From the NCBI RefSeq assembly GCF_910592395.1, contig NC_088325.1, positions 5,487,501 through 5,551,500 of the forward strand: a stretch of DNA of 64,000 nt. Direction: 5' to 3'. Made by a program: the position numbers and the translations under genes. The stretch is from Lineus longissimus. Lineage: Eukaryota > Nemertea > Pilidiophora > Heteronemertea > Lineidae. The stretch's first letter is position 1; each line of letters opens with the position of its first letter. The notes under the pieces are model-generated. The model saw only the letters and a list, made by a program, of their open reading frames with translations, did no database searches and was not told the DNA's origin. This document shows, in pieces, positions 8,232 through 17,298 of this stretch.

Positions 8232-8278
8232 ATTTACATAATAATTATTTTTTAAACATTGTTTTGATAGAAGGTCAC

Positions 8279-9985
8279 CTAAGACCTTTTACGTGATTTT
8301 ACTGTTTTACGTGATTTTAAGGCTTTAACACCCCCAATTAAACCATAAATTATGGAACTAACAATAGCAATAACTGCTATGATCAGATGTTCGGCTAGAA
8401 AGCCAACAACTGCACCAATTGTTTTCAGGAGAAATGATACGATAGAACCGATGATTCCCGGTAAAGCCGCAGCTGATTTCTTGGCTAGTTCTTTTAGCCA
8501 TTCAGCAAACTTCTTGAGACCTTCTTTTACTTTATCTGGTATTGATGGTTTTGGTCCAGGTTCTGGTGTAGGTCCAGGAGTTGGTTCTGGTCCTGGAGTT
8601 GGGTCTGGTCCTGGAGTTGGGTCTGGTCCTGGAATTGGTTTTACAGATTTAGTGGCACCACTTAAAGCACTACTGATACTAAGACCTAGAGTTGTAAATG
8701 TCATTACAACAGCTGTTATTATGGCGCTAATGGTTACACCATACGTCTTAAAAAGTAAATTTATTCTGTCCTTCAGAGGAATAGTTGAATCTGGTTTCTT
8801 TAGAACATCAACAATTAAACGTTTAATTCTTCTAGTTTGTGACTCCCTGTCATTGTCTAACCTCCATACCTTTGACTGTTCCTCATACAATTTGTCATTT
8901 AGTTCATCTATTTGCTTTTTCAACTCTCCTTTATCTTCAGTATCTTCTTCTACAGACTTTACATAGTCTCTTGTTAAATTATTAAGTTCTTCTTCTAGGC
9001 TTTCTATTTGCATGTCCTTATCCCTCTTTACTGCAGCTAGATCATCACCAGCCTGTTTTAACCCTCTAAGTTCTCTCAAGGCAGATTCAGTAAAACCCAG
9101 TGTTTTAAGTTCATCATCATTAGAATCAATTAATTTATCTATTGGTTGGTTTGAACTGTATACCTCATTAATTACTGCCTGTGTTTCAGGGGTTACTAAT
9201 GTAGGTTGACTTACTGGTGGGTCAGGTGCAATCATACCTCTAATCATGTCAGCAAATCTAGTACCAAACTTAGTCTTTAATGTGCCTTCAGAAAGGAATT
9301 TACCATCTGATTTAATTAAAGGAATGATAAGGGCATTCCCTCCATTAGGATTAGGAATTTCATTCATATTGTTCTTTTGTTGTTCTGTAAAGTTTGCTAA
9401 TTCTCCTTTTGTAGGCAAGAAGTAAGGTTCCTCGTTGTGCAAATAAATACGTGTTGCTAGTTTACTTAGTTTGTTAGGGTCATATTTCCATTTACCACTT
9501 TTTTTCAATGCTGTATCAAGTTTATCCTCTTTATCATCTAGAAATGACTCCTTTTCCATCAATTCAGGGACAATACCTCTTACTCTTTCTGGAGGTGTAC
9601 TTAATGAAGTTTCATCAGTAAGATTTTCACCTCCTGTGTTGTATGTTGTGCCTGGCCTTTCTGGAGTTGTAGTGAATGAAGTTTCAGTAGTAAGATTTCC
9701 ACCTCCTGTGTTGTATGTTGTGCCGTCATCTTGAAAAGTTCTATTGGTTTCACTTGTATTAGGATCTATCTCATCCATTTGGATATATTCACCTCCTGTG
9801 TTGTATGTTGTGCCGGCATCTTGAAAAGTTCTATTGGTTTCACCTGTGTTGTATCTTGCGTGATAATATTGATTAATTAAATCATCCTTTCTCATTTCTA
9901 GAATTTGTTCAAAAGTTCCTGATGATGATGATGATGATTGTGAATCGTAATCATCCATTTCATAATTTTCACCTCCTTCAGCCAT
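8279..9985 (-). CDS. Large membrane-associated protein of the virus-like element (repeat, coiled coil, Pro-rich linker between hydrophobic segments)
   Basis: A 568-residue protein with clear blocks. Residues ~50-130 contain four GTTYNTGG-type repeats. A probable coiled coil spans ~300-385 (ESLEEELNNLTRDY, ELKKQIDELNDKLYEEQ). A hydrophobic segment at ~405-435 (TISAIITAVVMTFTTLGLSI) is followed by a Pro/Gly linker of PGPDPT repeats (~448-475), an amphipathic Lys/Ala-rich helix (~480-505), and a long hydrophobic C-terminal region (~508-555) ending in KSRKTVKSRKRS. The layout suggests a membrane-anchored or membrane-disrupting virion protein; that role is inference. It is the only large gene here without a double-hairpin copy. 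Confidence 0.65.
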   Translation of the reverse strand: MAEGGENYEMDDYDSQSSSSSSGTFEQILEMRKDDLINQYYHARYNTGETNRTFQDAGTTYNTGGEYIQMDEIDPNTSETNRTFQDDGTTYNTGGGNLTTETSFTTTPERPGTTYNTGGENLTDETSLSTPPERVRGIVPELMEKESFLDDKEDKLDTALKKSGKWKYDPNKLSKLATRIYLHNEEPYFLPTKGELANFTEQQKNNMNEIPNPNGGNALIIPLIKSDGKFLSEGTLKTKFGTRFADMIRGMIAPDPPVSQPTLVTPETQAVINEVYSSNQPIDKLIDSNDDELKTLGFTESALRELRGLKQAGDDLAAVKRDKDMQIESLEEELNNLTRDYVKSVEEDTEDKGELKKQIDELNDKLYEEQSKVWRLDNDRESQTRRIKRLIVDVLKKPDSTIPLKDRINLLFKTYGVTISAIITAVVMTFTTLGLSISSALSGATKSVKPIPGPDPTPGPDPTPGPEPTPGPTPEPGPKPSIPDKVKEGLKKFAEWLKELAKKSAAALPGIIGSIVSFLLKTIGAVVGFLAEHLIIAVIAIVSSIIYGLIGGVKALKSRKTVKSRKRS

Positions 9986-9995
9986 AATTACTTAT

Positions 9996-10259
9996 TTATC
10001 TAACCATAAAAACAATCAATGTACCAACAACTGAGTAAAGCATGAATTTAATTGTTTCATGAGTATCATCCACCTTCTCAACTTTGGTGTCAAGTTTAGT
10101 AGTAGTAGGAGTATTCTTTGAGGTTTCAGTTGTTTTTGGTGTATCAACATTACTATTTGGTTTATGACTGGTCTCGAGCTTTGCTCTCGGGACGAAGTCC
10201 GTCTTGACAGTACCAACACTACTCTTAACTCTTATTTTCTTAGAACTATTTCCTTCCAT
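9996..10259 (-). CDS. Small tail-anchored membrane protein of the virus-like element
   Basis: An 87-residue protein from an ATG at 10259. Lys/Thr-rich N-terminal part, then one C-terminal hydrophobic segment (FMLYSVVGTLIVFMV) ending almost at the stop, so it looks tail-anchored. A double-hairpin copy at 10173-10202 encodes residues ~20-29 (DFVPRAKLET). It lies 10 bp downstream of the 568-residue gene start, reading the same way. No family recognised. Confidence 0.5.
   Translation of the reverse strand: MEGNSSKKIRVKSSVGTVKTDFVPRAKLETSHKPNSNVDTPKTTETSKNTPTTTKLDTKVEKVDDTHETIKFMLYSVVGTLIVFMVR
10173..10202 (+). repeat. Double-hairpin repeat in a coding region (last copy)
   Basis: A plus-oriented copy (TCGAGCTTTGCTCTCGGGAC then GAAGTCCG). 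No further copy is seen from here to the right end of the window. Confidence 0.8.
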
Positions 10260-10328
10260 CAGTGGTGGTGGTAAGGTCTTTTTGTGGTTAATGTCATTCT
10301 TACCGGGTTTAGCATTTTTTGGCGCTAT

Positions 10329-11401
10329 TTAAATGTTATAATTGTAGTTATCCAGCTTACCAATAACGAGTACCATATTTGAACCTATGACATACAATCC
10401 TGGTGCTATTACATAATCTAGTCTTGTATGAGTGTCACTCACTGCTTTTTGATATCTTTGAATTGAAGTGGGAATATCAGGATGTTGATTAATCGAATCC
10501 TTTAATAGTTTGTTAAATTCCTTCTGTGCATCCAATTCTGTACCCGGTACTCCAATTATTGGTGTTCTATTATTGGTGTTCTGGTCAACGCCTGAGCACC
10601 CAGAATACAGTAAACATATGTTCTTATTGTATCATTTAACCTCTCTATTCCAGGATTAGAGAAACCATTTGATTTAAATATCATGAATTGTTGATAGGTT
10701 TGACATTCATTTTGTGTAATTACATCAAATACATTCTTGTGTCTCCTGACATGATCCTTGATGAAAATATCTGGATATTTGAAATTAGCCATTCCAGCAT
10801 CCCAGTCTTTACTGAACATCGGTGGCATTCTATTTTCATGAACTTGCATGAGGAAGAAATTGATTTTAGAATCATTGATGTAATATCCGGGATCAGTTAT
10901 GTTCGGGTTGTAATCCGGTACATTCCATGACCTCCAACCACCGTTATTTTCAAACACCGAGAAATCGTACTCGTCTTTTAAACCAAATTCACTCAATAAC
11001 CCTCCTAGTTTCCTATGGTTAATGTTATTGTTTGTCTCATTAAAATCACTTTCACCTGGAATTGGTATCTCTAGATTCTTCATGATCTTCAATATTTGAT
11101 AGTAAACATGAAACCTGTAAATTGACCTTAACAATGGGTCACTGTGATTCAAGTGATCGTCTATTGAAATAGCACAACCTGTTGTAGCAAACCAAACAGC
11201 CATGTTAAATTGGTTTTGGTAAAACGATAATGGATTCTTTTCCAGTCGCAGACAGTCTTTCTTATTTTTCAGGCTCAAAAACCCAGGTGTTATCTTAGTT
11301 TCTAGTAGTCTGAAGAAGTTATTAGTATTAACAGTTACTTCTAAATTAAAGAAGTCATAGGTGAATTTACTTTTATGTTGATTTGCTATTGGATAATACA
11401 T
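10329..11401 (-). pseudogene. Virus-like element protein of unknown function, split by a 14-bp duplication
   Basis: The frame runs 281 codons from the ATG at 11401 to a stop at 10556; a second frame of 68 codons follows to 10329. At the break the sequence AGAACACCAATAAT (minus strand) is present twice in tandem (about 10558-10585). A 14-bp duplication shifts the frame, and the two frames would be continuous with a single copy. The N-terminal part contains well-conserved-looking aromatic and Gly/Pro-rich stretches (GGLLSEFGLKDEYDF, NGGWRSWNVPDYNP, DPGYYINDSKINFF). I do not recognise the family; a structural role is possible. It is the outermost gene of the element on this side. Confidence 0.6.
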
Positions 11402-11544
11402 TTAATTTACTTGAATTTTTTTCCTTGAATTTTGGTTAATGAAGACAGTAAAAAGGCCATTTATTTTAATGGAATAACCCATTGAGCTCTAGTATTCCCT
11501 CACCATTTCACTGCAACGCTTCACTGACCATTTCATGAATGATA

Positions 11545-11672
11545 GAATATATGTATTGTGGTGTCTGGTTCTTAGGGGTTTCTAAGCTAATTTGAGACAA
11601 AAAGGCCTGTAAGGGCTTTTGTTAAAATAGCTTAGAATTACCTAGATTCCTACCACCACAATACATATATTC
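11545..11672. repeat. MITE-like hairpin
   Basis: A perfect 19-bp inverted repeat, GAATATATGTATTGTGGTG at 11545-11563 and its complement at 11654-11672, encloses 90 bp. Pairing continues imperfectly inward (TTCTTAGGGG against CTAGGTAATT). No clear target duplication; it could also be a structural end of the adjacent virus-like element. Confidence 0.5.
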
Positions 11673-11861
11673 TTATATAGGCCTACATTTAAACTCAGGG
11701 CACGTTTTCCTGAATGACCAAAAAGCAGCTACTAGTGTACTTGAAATTGTATAGTATATAGTCTAGTATGTAATCTGTTTTTTACTTCGACTCGACATGA
11801 GTCATTTTTTTAAAATAAATCGTTTATGTACAGGCATAATTCTCACTTGCCACTGCAGTTG

Positions 11862-11881
11862 ACCCCCCCCCCCCCCCCCCC
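11862..11881 (+). repeat. Poly-C tract
   Basis: About 20 consecutive C residues. Similar tracts occur near 39,750-39,775 and 40,045-40,060. Confidence 0.9.
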
Positions 11882-12433
11882 GTCAAACTTGCCCCTGAGA
11901 TGCATGGCATGTTCCGAATCGATCTTAAAACCAAAATGGTGATGAAAAATAATACTGTAGAACAAAAGAATTTCACTGGTACTTCATTTTCGCGAAATTT
12001 GCGAATAAGTAACGTCATACAGGTCAACCCAAAACATTGTACTATGTGATGGGGTCTTATTAGATACACCCGCAATAGAGGCTTGGTCTCTCTACCCTCA
12101 ACAATCATTGCCACTTTATTGAACATGGAAAAAAAACAGATATCAGAGAGTTCTCAACGAGTTGTAAGAAGTGCCGTTAGCCCCAATGCCAGTGAACACG
12201 TTAATAACGTGACGTCAAATTATATGAGCAGAATTACATTCAGTTGCCAGAAGGAATTTAAAGACAATGGTTATGTTCGTTTCTCCTACCATGCCTAAAT
12301 GCATGTATATCGTCATACTTAATTAAGACTCAAATAAGCTATATTCCCGCCTACGTTGAGCAGTCGTTATCTCCTTCATCCCTAGCAACATATAGATACA
12401 AAATGGCTCTCATGATGATTTAATTTCAACAGT

Positions 12434-12914
12434 AATAACACGTATATATCGACCAGTTTAAATGAATTAATGCGATCTGTGAAATGTGAATTCTAGATGA
12501 ACGCATAACTTCTGACGCGGTCTGTAATTCAAATTATTCAAATGAAGATAATTTAATGTCGGTTATATACCTGTCAAAATCATTTCAAAGCAGTTCCTTA
12601 GGTGGACGGCCCTTGGTATTGTGGAGCCTCCTTTTAAATGGCTTGAATTCTGTCAGGTTTTGTCAATATCATGTCTGCGGCATTCATGATCAGTGGAACG
12701 GCTCTATCATCCTCGGAATCAGATAACAAATGATTCCTTGGACCGATATATCAAGCCGGAAGAAAAACTGTTTTATTTCGCATAATAACACGTATATATC
12801 GACCAATGAATACGTTTTGTGAAATGTTAATTGGATAAACGCAGAAATTCTGACTCGGTCTGTTATTCAAATGATTCAAAATAAGAGAATTTAATGTCGG
12901 CTATATACCTGTCA
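12434..12914 (+). repeat. Diverged direct duplication (two ~140-bp copies)
   Basis: Segment 12434-12576 and segment 12783-12914 share ATAACACGTATATATCGACC, the CGGTCTGT-ATTCAAAT block and TTTAATGTCGG-TATATACCTGTCA in the same order, with small indels. The function is unknown; it is probably a decayed transposon repeat. Confidence 0.6.
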
Positions 12915-14139
12915 TGCTTGGGATGTAGGACTGATGCATGGTCACTTCCACACACTGTCGATGGGGAAGATAGAAGTAGGGGGAAAATGTATCATTCACT
13001 GACTACGTCACTTTCACTGACAATTCACACTCCTCTACCCCATCAAAGGTGCCTGCAAGTGCCCATGATTGATGTGTGATGTCAATAACGTCTAAGAATT
13101 CAATAGATGAGATATAATCATACAATTTATGGTATATTTGTCAAACGACTACAACAATAGTATTTGAATGTGTTTTTATTCCCTACCAGTATGAGTTGGT
13201 TAGGTCTGATAGTTTGGTATGGGGTTAACAACATTACATCTAAATATACATTTCAAGAAAAGTATTATTTATGATTAGCTTTTGTGGACTCTACTTCTGG
13301 CCGAAGTCGATGCCACTTCGCCAATAAACCAGATTGGCGCCTAACTGTAGTGGCACGCAAACACGCATATCCCACTTGGAGGAGGAATACGCCATGGAGA
13401 AAATCACCTCAAAGTACAGAGTGAAAGCTGAAGCAGAAGTGATATCACAAGAAAAGACCAAGATTTCAGAATAATGCGAAAACGTCGATTCAAAGTGATA
13501 TTTAGAGTAGTTCAATTTCGGATCCGCTCATGTCAAAAATGTGACCCGTCATCACTGCAGGCGCATGTCGCACAGGAGATGAGTCTAAATGACACCAGGA
13601 GATAATGGAAGATATTGATGTACTCATATTTCACAAAAGGAAGACAACAGAGAAATGAACAAACAGTCTGTCTCAACTTGCCAAGCTCAGAGCTTTGCTG
13701 TGACGGGTCACACAATCTAACTCATCTCAAAGTGAACACCATGTTGTTAAAAATGGAAATAAGAAATTTCAAACACTCAAAGCTATCATTATCAAATTGA
13801 TGTAAAAGTGTTTTTGAGGTATCTAAGAACATTATTTTTATTTTTATGCGATGGTAGCACAGACAATTAATTGTTAAAAATATTATTCTACATTTTTGAT
13901 GCCGACCTTCTGCCAACATCAAATCATAAAGTTCCAATGTTTTATTTTTTAAGTATCTCAATATTCCGATTTGGATTGGACCAAACATTTAGTTTTGATA
14001 TCTCGCCAAGTTCCTGCGAAATACATATAATTACGACCAAGGGTTGTTATTGAAAAAAGCATGATGGTGAGACTGGCAAATTTTGTGTTTGAAATGATAG
14101 TTTGAAATTGTGATATTTTGTGATAATTTGATAACTGAT

Positions 14140-15959
14140 TAATTCTTTTTTACATGTTTGAAGACATTATAGCTGAATGTCAACCCAAATCGATGAGAAA
14201 GTAAAGGGCATCCGTCAAGGACTTCCTGCCCGGAGTGATGTGCGATGGCCAACGACAGCATCAAACACCCAACCATCACTTGGGTGTTTTGATCCAGTTG
14301 ATGACGCTGAATTGCTTAGTGTTATCAAACGGTCACCTAAGAAGTCGTGTGACCTTGACCCCATGCCAACTTGGTTGCTAGTATCCTCCATCTCAGCAGT
14401 CATTCCCATCATCAAGGTGATCGTAAACAGATCCATGGCTGATGGAGTGGTGCAAGACTCGATGAAAGAAGCGTTGGTTTTTCCTCTGCTCAAAAAACCA
14501 TCCCTAGACCAGGAGATTATGAAAAACTATCGACCTGTCAGCAATCTGACTTTCCTCTCAAAGGTACTTGAACGAGTGGTCGCTGCGCGCCTCAAAGCGT
14601 ACATGGACATTCACGATCTCCATGACACTTTCCAGTCAGCATACAAGCAGGGTCACAGCACGGAGACTGCCCTGCTTAAGGTACAGAACGACATTCGATG
14701 CATGGTGGACGAACATGGAGCCGCGATTCTCGTTCTTCTTGATCTTAGTGCCGCGTTTGACACAGTTGACCACGAGATTCTCCTTGGTAGATTGGGTGAT
14801 TTGTTGGGTGTATCTGGCACTGCCCTTGCATGGTTCCGCTCATACCTGACATGCCGTAGTCAGCGTGTGGTAATAAACGGGAACCTATCGACTGCGAAAC
14901 CACTTTGCTTTGGTGTCCCTCAAGGATCGGTCCTTGGACCGATTCTTTTCCTCGTTTACATTCTACCACACGGAGAACTGCTTAGAGGATGTGACATTCA
15001 AAGGCATGGATTTGCGGATGACACACAGGTCTACAGGGCCATTACTGCCTTGCGCGACAGATCTGCTATCCCTCATCAGGTGAAGGAGCTGAGTGAGAAA
15101 CTGGCAATCATTCACCAGTGGCTTGCCGATAACAAGCTGAAAGGAAATCCAGATAAGACTGAAGTCCTCCTGTTTGGCACCCCGCAGTCGCTCAGGTCAC
15201 TGGACATGCATTCAATCGATGTCGCGGGAACTGGGATTAGTGTGTCAAATGTTCCTATTAGGAATCTAGGTGTGCTTTTTGACTCATCCCTCTCTATGGA
15301 CGCCCATGTGAGCAACATCGTCCGTGTGTGTTCTTATCACCTGCGCAACATTGGCAGAGTAAGAAAAGAGTTGACTGATGAAGCTGCTGGGTGCCTGACT
15401 CGGGCGATGGTCCTTTCTCGCCTCGACTACTGTAATAGCAGCCTTGCTGGCTGCAGTCAGTCATCCGTGGCCAGACTTCAACTTGTCCAAAACCGTGCAG
15501 CCAGACTTGTTACCAGAACTAGGCGCTCTGATCACATCACGCCTGTCCTGAAGGAATTGCACTGGCTGCCGGTGGAGCAAGGAATGATTTACAAGTTGTT
15601 GGTCCTGGTCTACGGAGCGATACATGGCACAGCCCCCGGGTACCTTTGCAGCCTCATCACTCCCTACGTGCCAACCCGGCCACTAAGATCAGGGTCGCAG
15701 GATATTATAACTCAGCCAACATATAGACTCAAAACGTTTGGTGGGAGAGCATTCGAGATTCTTGCTCCCCAAATGTGGAACACTTTGGACGCCACACTGC
15801 GACAAGAGACCTCATTGGCCACATTCAAAAGTTCTCTAAAGACATTTCTATTTCGAGACTATTTCGGGGTGTGATTCAAACTAGGTGGGGAGCGCCACAG
15901 AACATTGCGACAGTGATATGGGGCGCTATAGAAATGCTAATTCTATCTATCTATCTATC
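14140..15959 (+). mobile_element. 5'-truncated CR1/L2-like non-LTR retrotransposon
   Basis: Bounded on the right by the TATC microsatellite tail; the left limit is approximate and set just before the start of homology-like coding sequence. No target duplication was identified. Confidence 0.7.
14177..15874 (+). CDS. CR1/L2-like LINE reverse transcriptase (5'-truncated element)
   Basis: A 565-residue open frame covering the reverse transcriptase and C-terminal part of a non-LTR retrotransposon ORF2. Motifs: NYRPVSNLTFLSKVLERVVA (~residues 115-134), LLDLSAAFDTVDHEIL (~190-205, first catalytic Asp), GVPQGSVLGPILF (~243-255), FADDTQVYRA (~277-286, catalytic AspAsp), and the clade-typical C-terminal block ELHWLPVEQG...FEILAPQMWN. 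The endonuclease domain that should precede it is missing, so the copy is 5'-truncated, although the RT frame has no stop. The 3' end carries a (CTAT)n run at 15,942-15,959, typical of CR1/L2-like tails. Confidence 0.85.
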   Translation: MSTQIDEKVKGIRQGLPARSDVRWPTTASNTQPSLGCFDPVDDAELLSVIKRSPKKSCDLDPMPTWLLVSSISAVIPIIKVIVNRSMADGVVQDSMKEALVFPLLKKPSLDQEIMKNYRPVSNLTFLSKVLERVVAARLKAYMDIHDLHDTFQSAYKQGHSTETALLKVQNDIRCMVDEHGAAILVLLDLSAAFDTVDHEILLGRLGDLLGVSGTALAWFRSYLTCRSQRVVINGNLSTAKPLCFGVPQGSVLGPILFLVYILPHGELLRGCDIQRHGFADDTQVYRAITALRDRSAIPHQVKELSEKLAIIHQWLADNKLKGNPDKTEVLLFGTPQSLRSLDMHSIDVAGTGISVSNVPIRNLGVLFDSSLSMDAHVSNIVRVCSYHLRNIGRVRKELTDEAAGCLTRAMVLSRLDYCNSSLAGCSQSSVARLQLVQNRAARLVTRTRRSDHITPVLKELHWLPVEQGMIYKLLVLVYGAIHGTAPGYLCSLITPYVPTRPLRSGSQDIITQPTYRLKTFGGRAFEILAPQMWNTLDATLRQETSLATFKSSLKTFLFRDYFGV

Positions 15960-16950
15960 AAATCCATTATTCATAGTTTTCGCAGAGGAGGATGAAACGA
16001 AAGCGTTCCAATCATTCTGACCTATGTCGATCTCAGCTCAGTAAATCATATAAAGATAAGTGATTAAAGAGACTGCATTACCCTCCGCAACTAGCACGTG
16101 ATAATTACACTTTAAAACAAGCAGAAATTCCACACCTCTTGAATGAACATTGCCCAATTTAAATATACCCATCTGTGTGAGGCATATTGGCTTAACTAGT
16201 CGATACAATGAGACCCGTTGACTGTAGATTGGAGTATTTTAATTTAGACTTCCACACGACAGCGCCTATTCACTGAGAGCTCTATGTCTAAGTAGACAAT
16301 TAACATTTTATGCCGCGATAACTTTCCGTTCTACACTACAGTGCCTGCACTTTTGTTGACGTCGGTACGTAGAGATCGAGGGCAGGGCTCTAGAACCCCC
16401 TCCTCAACACATTCGAGTGTCTACTCATGGATCAAACCATCAACGTTTGATCCACGGGCCAATCCATGGATAGACGATGGAGAATCCACATCATAGACCC
16501 ATGCATGAAACCCGTGATCGTACCAGCGGCCCATCACCCATGGATGGTATCCATTTTTTTTTTGGACAGACCATCAAATAATTCATATACAAATTGGTCG
16601 AGTTGCCAAGTTTTGACTCATAAATTAACAATGATTGATTAATTGCGTGAAAAAATATTTTTAAGAACCATTGGTAATAATGATATGAGTCATTCGTATG
16701 CGTGTCGTCTAACTTCCTCTTTTCAAACTTCACATTTGAGTGATTTATCTTACTGCATGGCGGCCTGGTTAAAAGTAACATTAAAAACTTGTTTATCCAC
16801 TGTCGTTACGCATGTGCTTGTCAAAGATTTGAGCTTTTGATATAAATGCTTTTTAATCAATGTCTGTATTATATATGCATATATCGTCGGTAGTTGTTGT
16901 CTGCTCTGTCTGCCTTGTAAAGTGTTTTCGGCGAAATATTCTGACCAACA
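15960..16950. other. Intergenic DNA without recognised gene
   Basis: No supported coding sequence. A short palindrome (GGATCAAAC...GTTTGATCC) lies at about 16,429-16,453. The region immediately upstream of a TATA box may hold regulatory sequence of the signal-peptide gene. Confidence 0.4.
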
Positions 16951-16952
16951 CC

Positions 16953-16963
16953 CTATATATATA
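16953..16963 (+). promoter_or_regulatory. TATA box upstream of the signal-peptide exon
   Basis: TATATATATAG lies about 90 bp before the ATG at 17,050, leaving room for a transcription start near 16,985 and a short 5' UTR. Position and sequence fit a core promoter. Confidence 0.5.
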
Positions 16964-17049
16964 GAAAAGACGGCCGATCGAACAGCCATTCGTGTTTTCT
17001 CATCCAATTTCACTCATTCCGTTTTAGTACTTTCATAACGATACGAAAT

Positions 17050-17104
17050 ATGGAGCACAAAGTAGTGATATTTTTGGTAACGCTACTGGTTATTGCACAG
17101 ACTG
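17050..17104 (+). CDS. Signal-peptide first exon (candidate exon 1 of the Ig-domain gene)
   Basis: ATG followed by 17 codons, MEHKVVIFLVTLLVIAQT, a textbook signal peptide: charged start, hydrophobic core, polar end. It ends with one base of the next codon and a strong donor (G|GTACGT), so the intron phase is 1. The Ig exons at 58,003 and 60,915 start in phase 1 after good acceptors, and joining would give Ala at the junction and a plausible cleavage region. A TATA box lies upstream. The 41-kb distance means the link is inference; the exon could belong to a lost paralogue. Confidence 0.6.
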
Positions 17105-17298
17105 GTACGTAATAGTTTACATCTTCCTCAATACAATGTGTTATTACAAAATTTCAATAGTTGGCATAGGCTTTTACATTTTCACGGCGATGTAGCTTGA
17201 ATTGTGTTGAGTGCTAAACCTAGATGGACCAACAACACACAAACTATAAGTTAACGTAGATCTGCTTTAGCATAGTATAAACATATATGACAGATTAT

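Larger units (their letters stand above)
11402..14140. other. Intergenic DNA to the right of the virus-like element
   Basis: I see no gene with recognisable coding features here. The stretch holds a MITE-like hairpin (11545-11672), a C-run (about 11862-11881) and a diverged direct duplication (12434-12576 and 12783-12914). The right boundary of the virus-like element should lie near its start, but no terminal repeat is identifiable because the left end is outside the window. Confidence 0.5.

Noticed and set aside
8352-8966. 204-codon plus-strand ORF opposite the 568-residue gene
   Set aside because: Antisense shadow; its Gly/Pro-rich part is the complement of the PGPDPT repeat.
596-10202. 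Double-hairpin repeats as hammerhead ribozymes (they contain GGACGAA and CTGAGAG, which recall the core)
   Set aside because: The invariant CUGANGA core is not present (one base missing or misplaced), GAAA is not in the right place, and the stems pair as two separate hairpins rather than a three-way junction.
596-10202. CRISPR array
   Set aside because: Copies are dispersed, occur in both orientations and inside genes; spacing is irregular and there are no unique equal-length spacers.
11824-12126. 100-codon minus-strand ORF with poly-Gly
   Set aside because: Spans a poly-C tract; no coding signature.
13540-13710. Short inverted repeat TGTGACCCGTCA / TGACGGGTCACA as a transposon end
   Set aside because: Only about 12 bp, no target duplication or further pairing.
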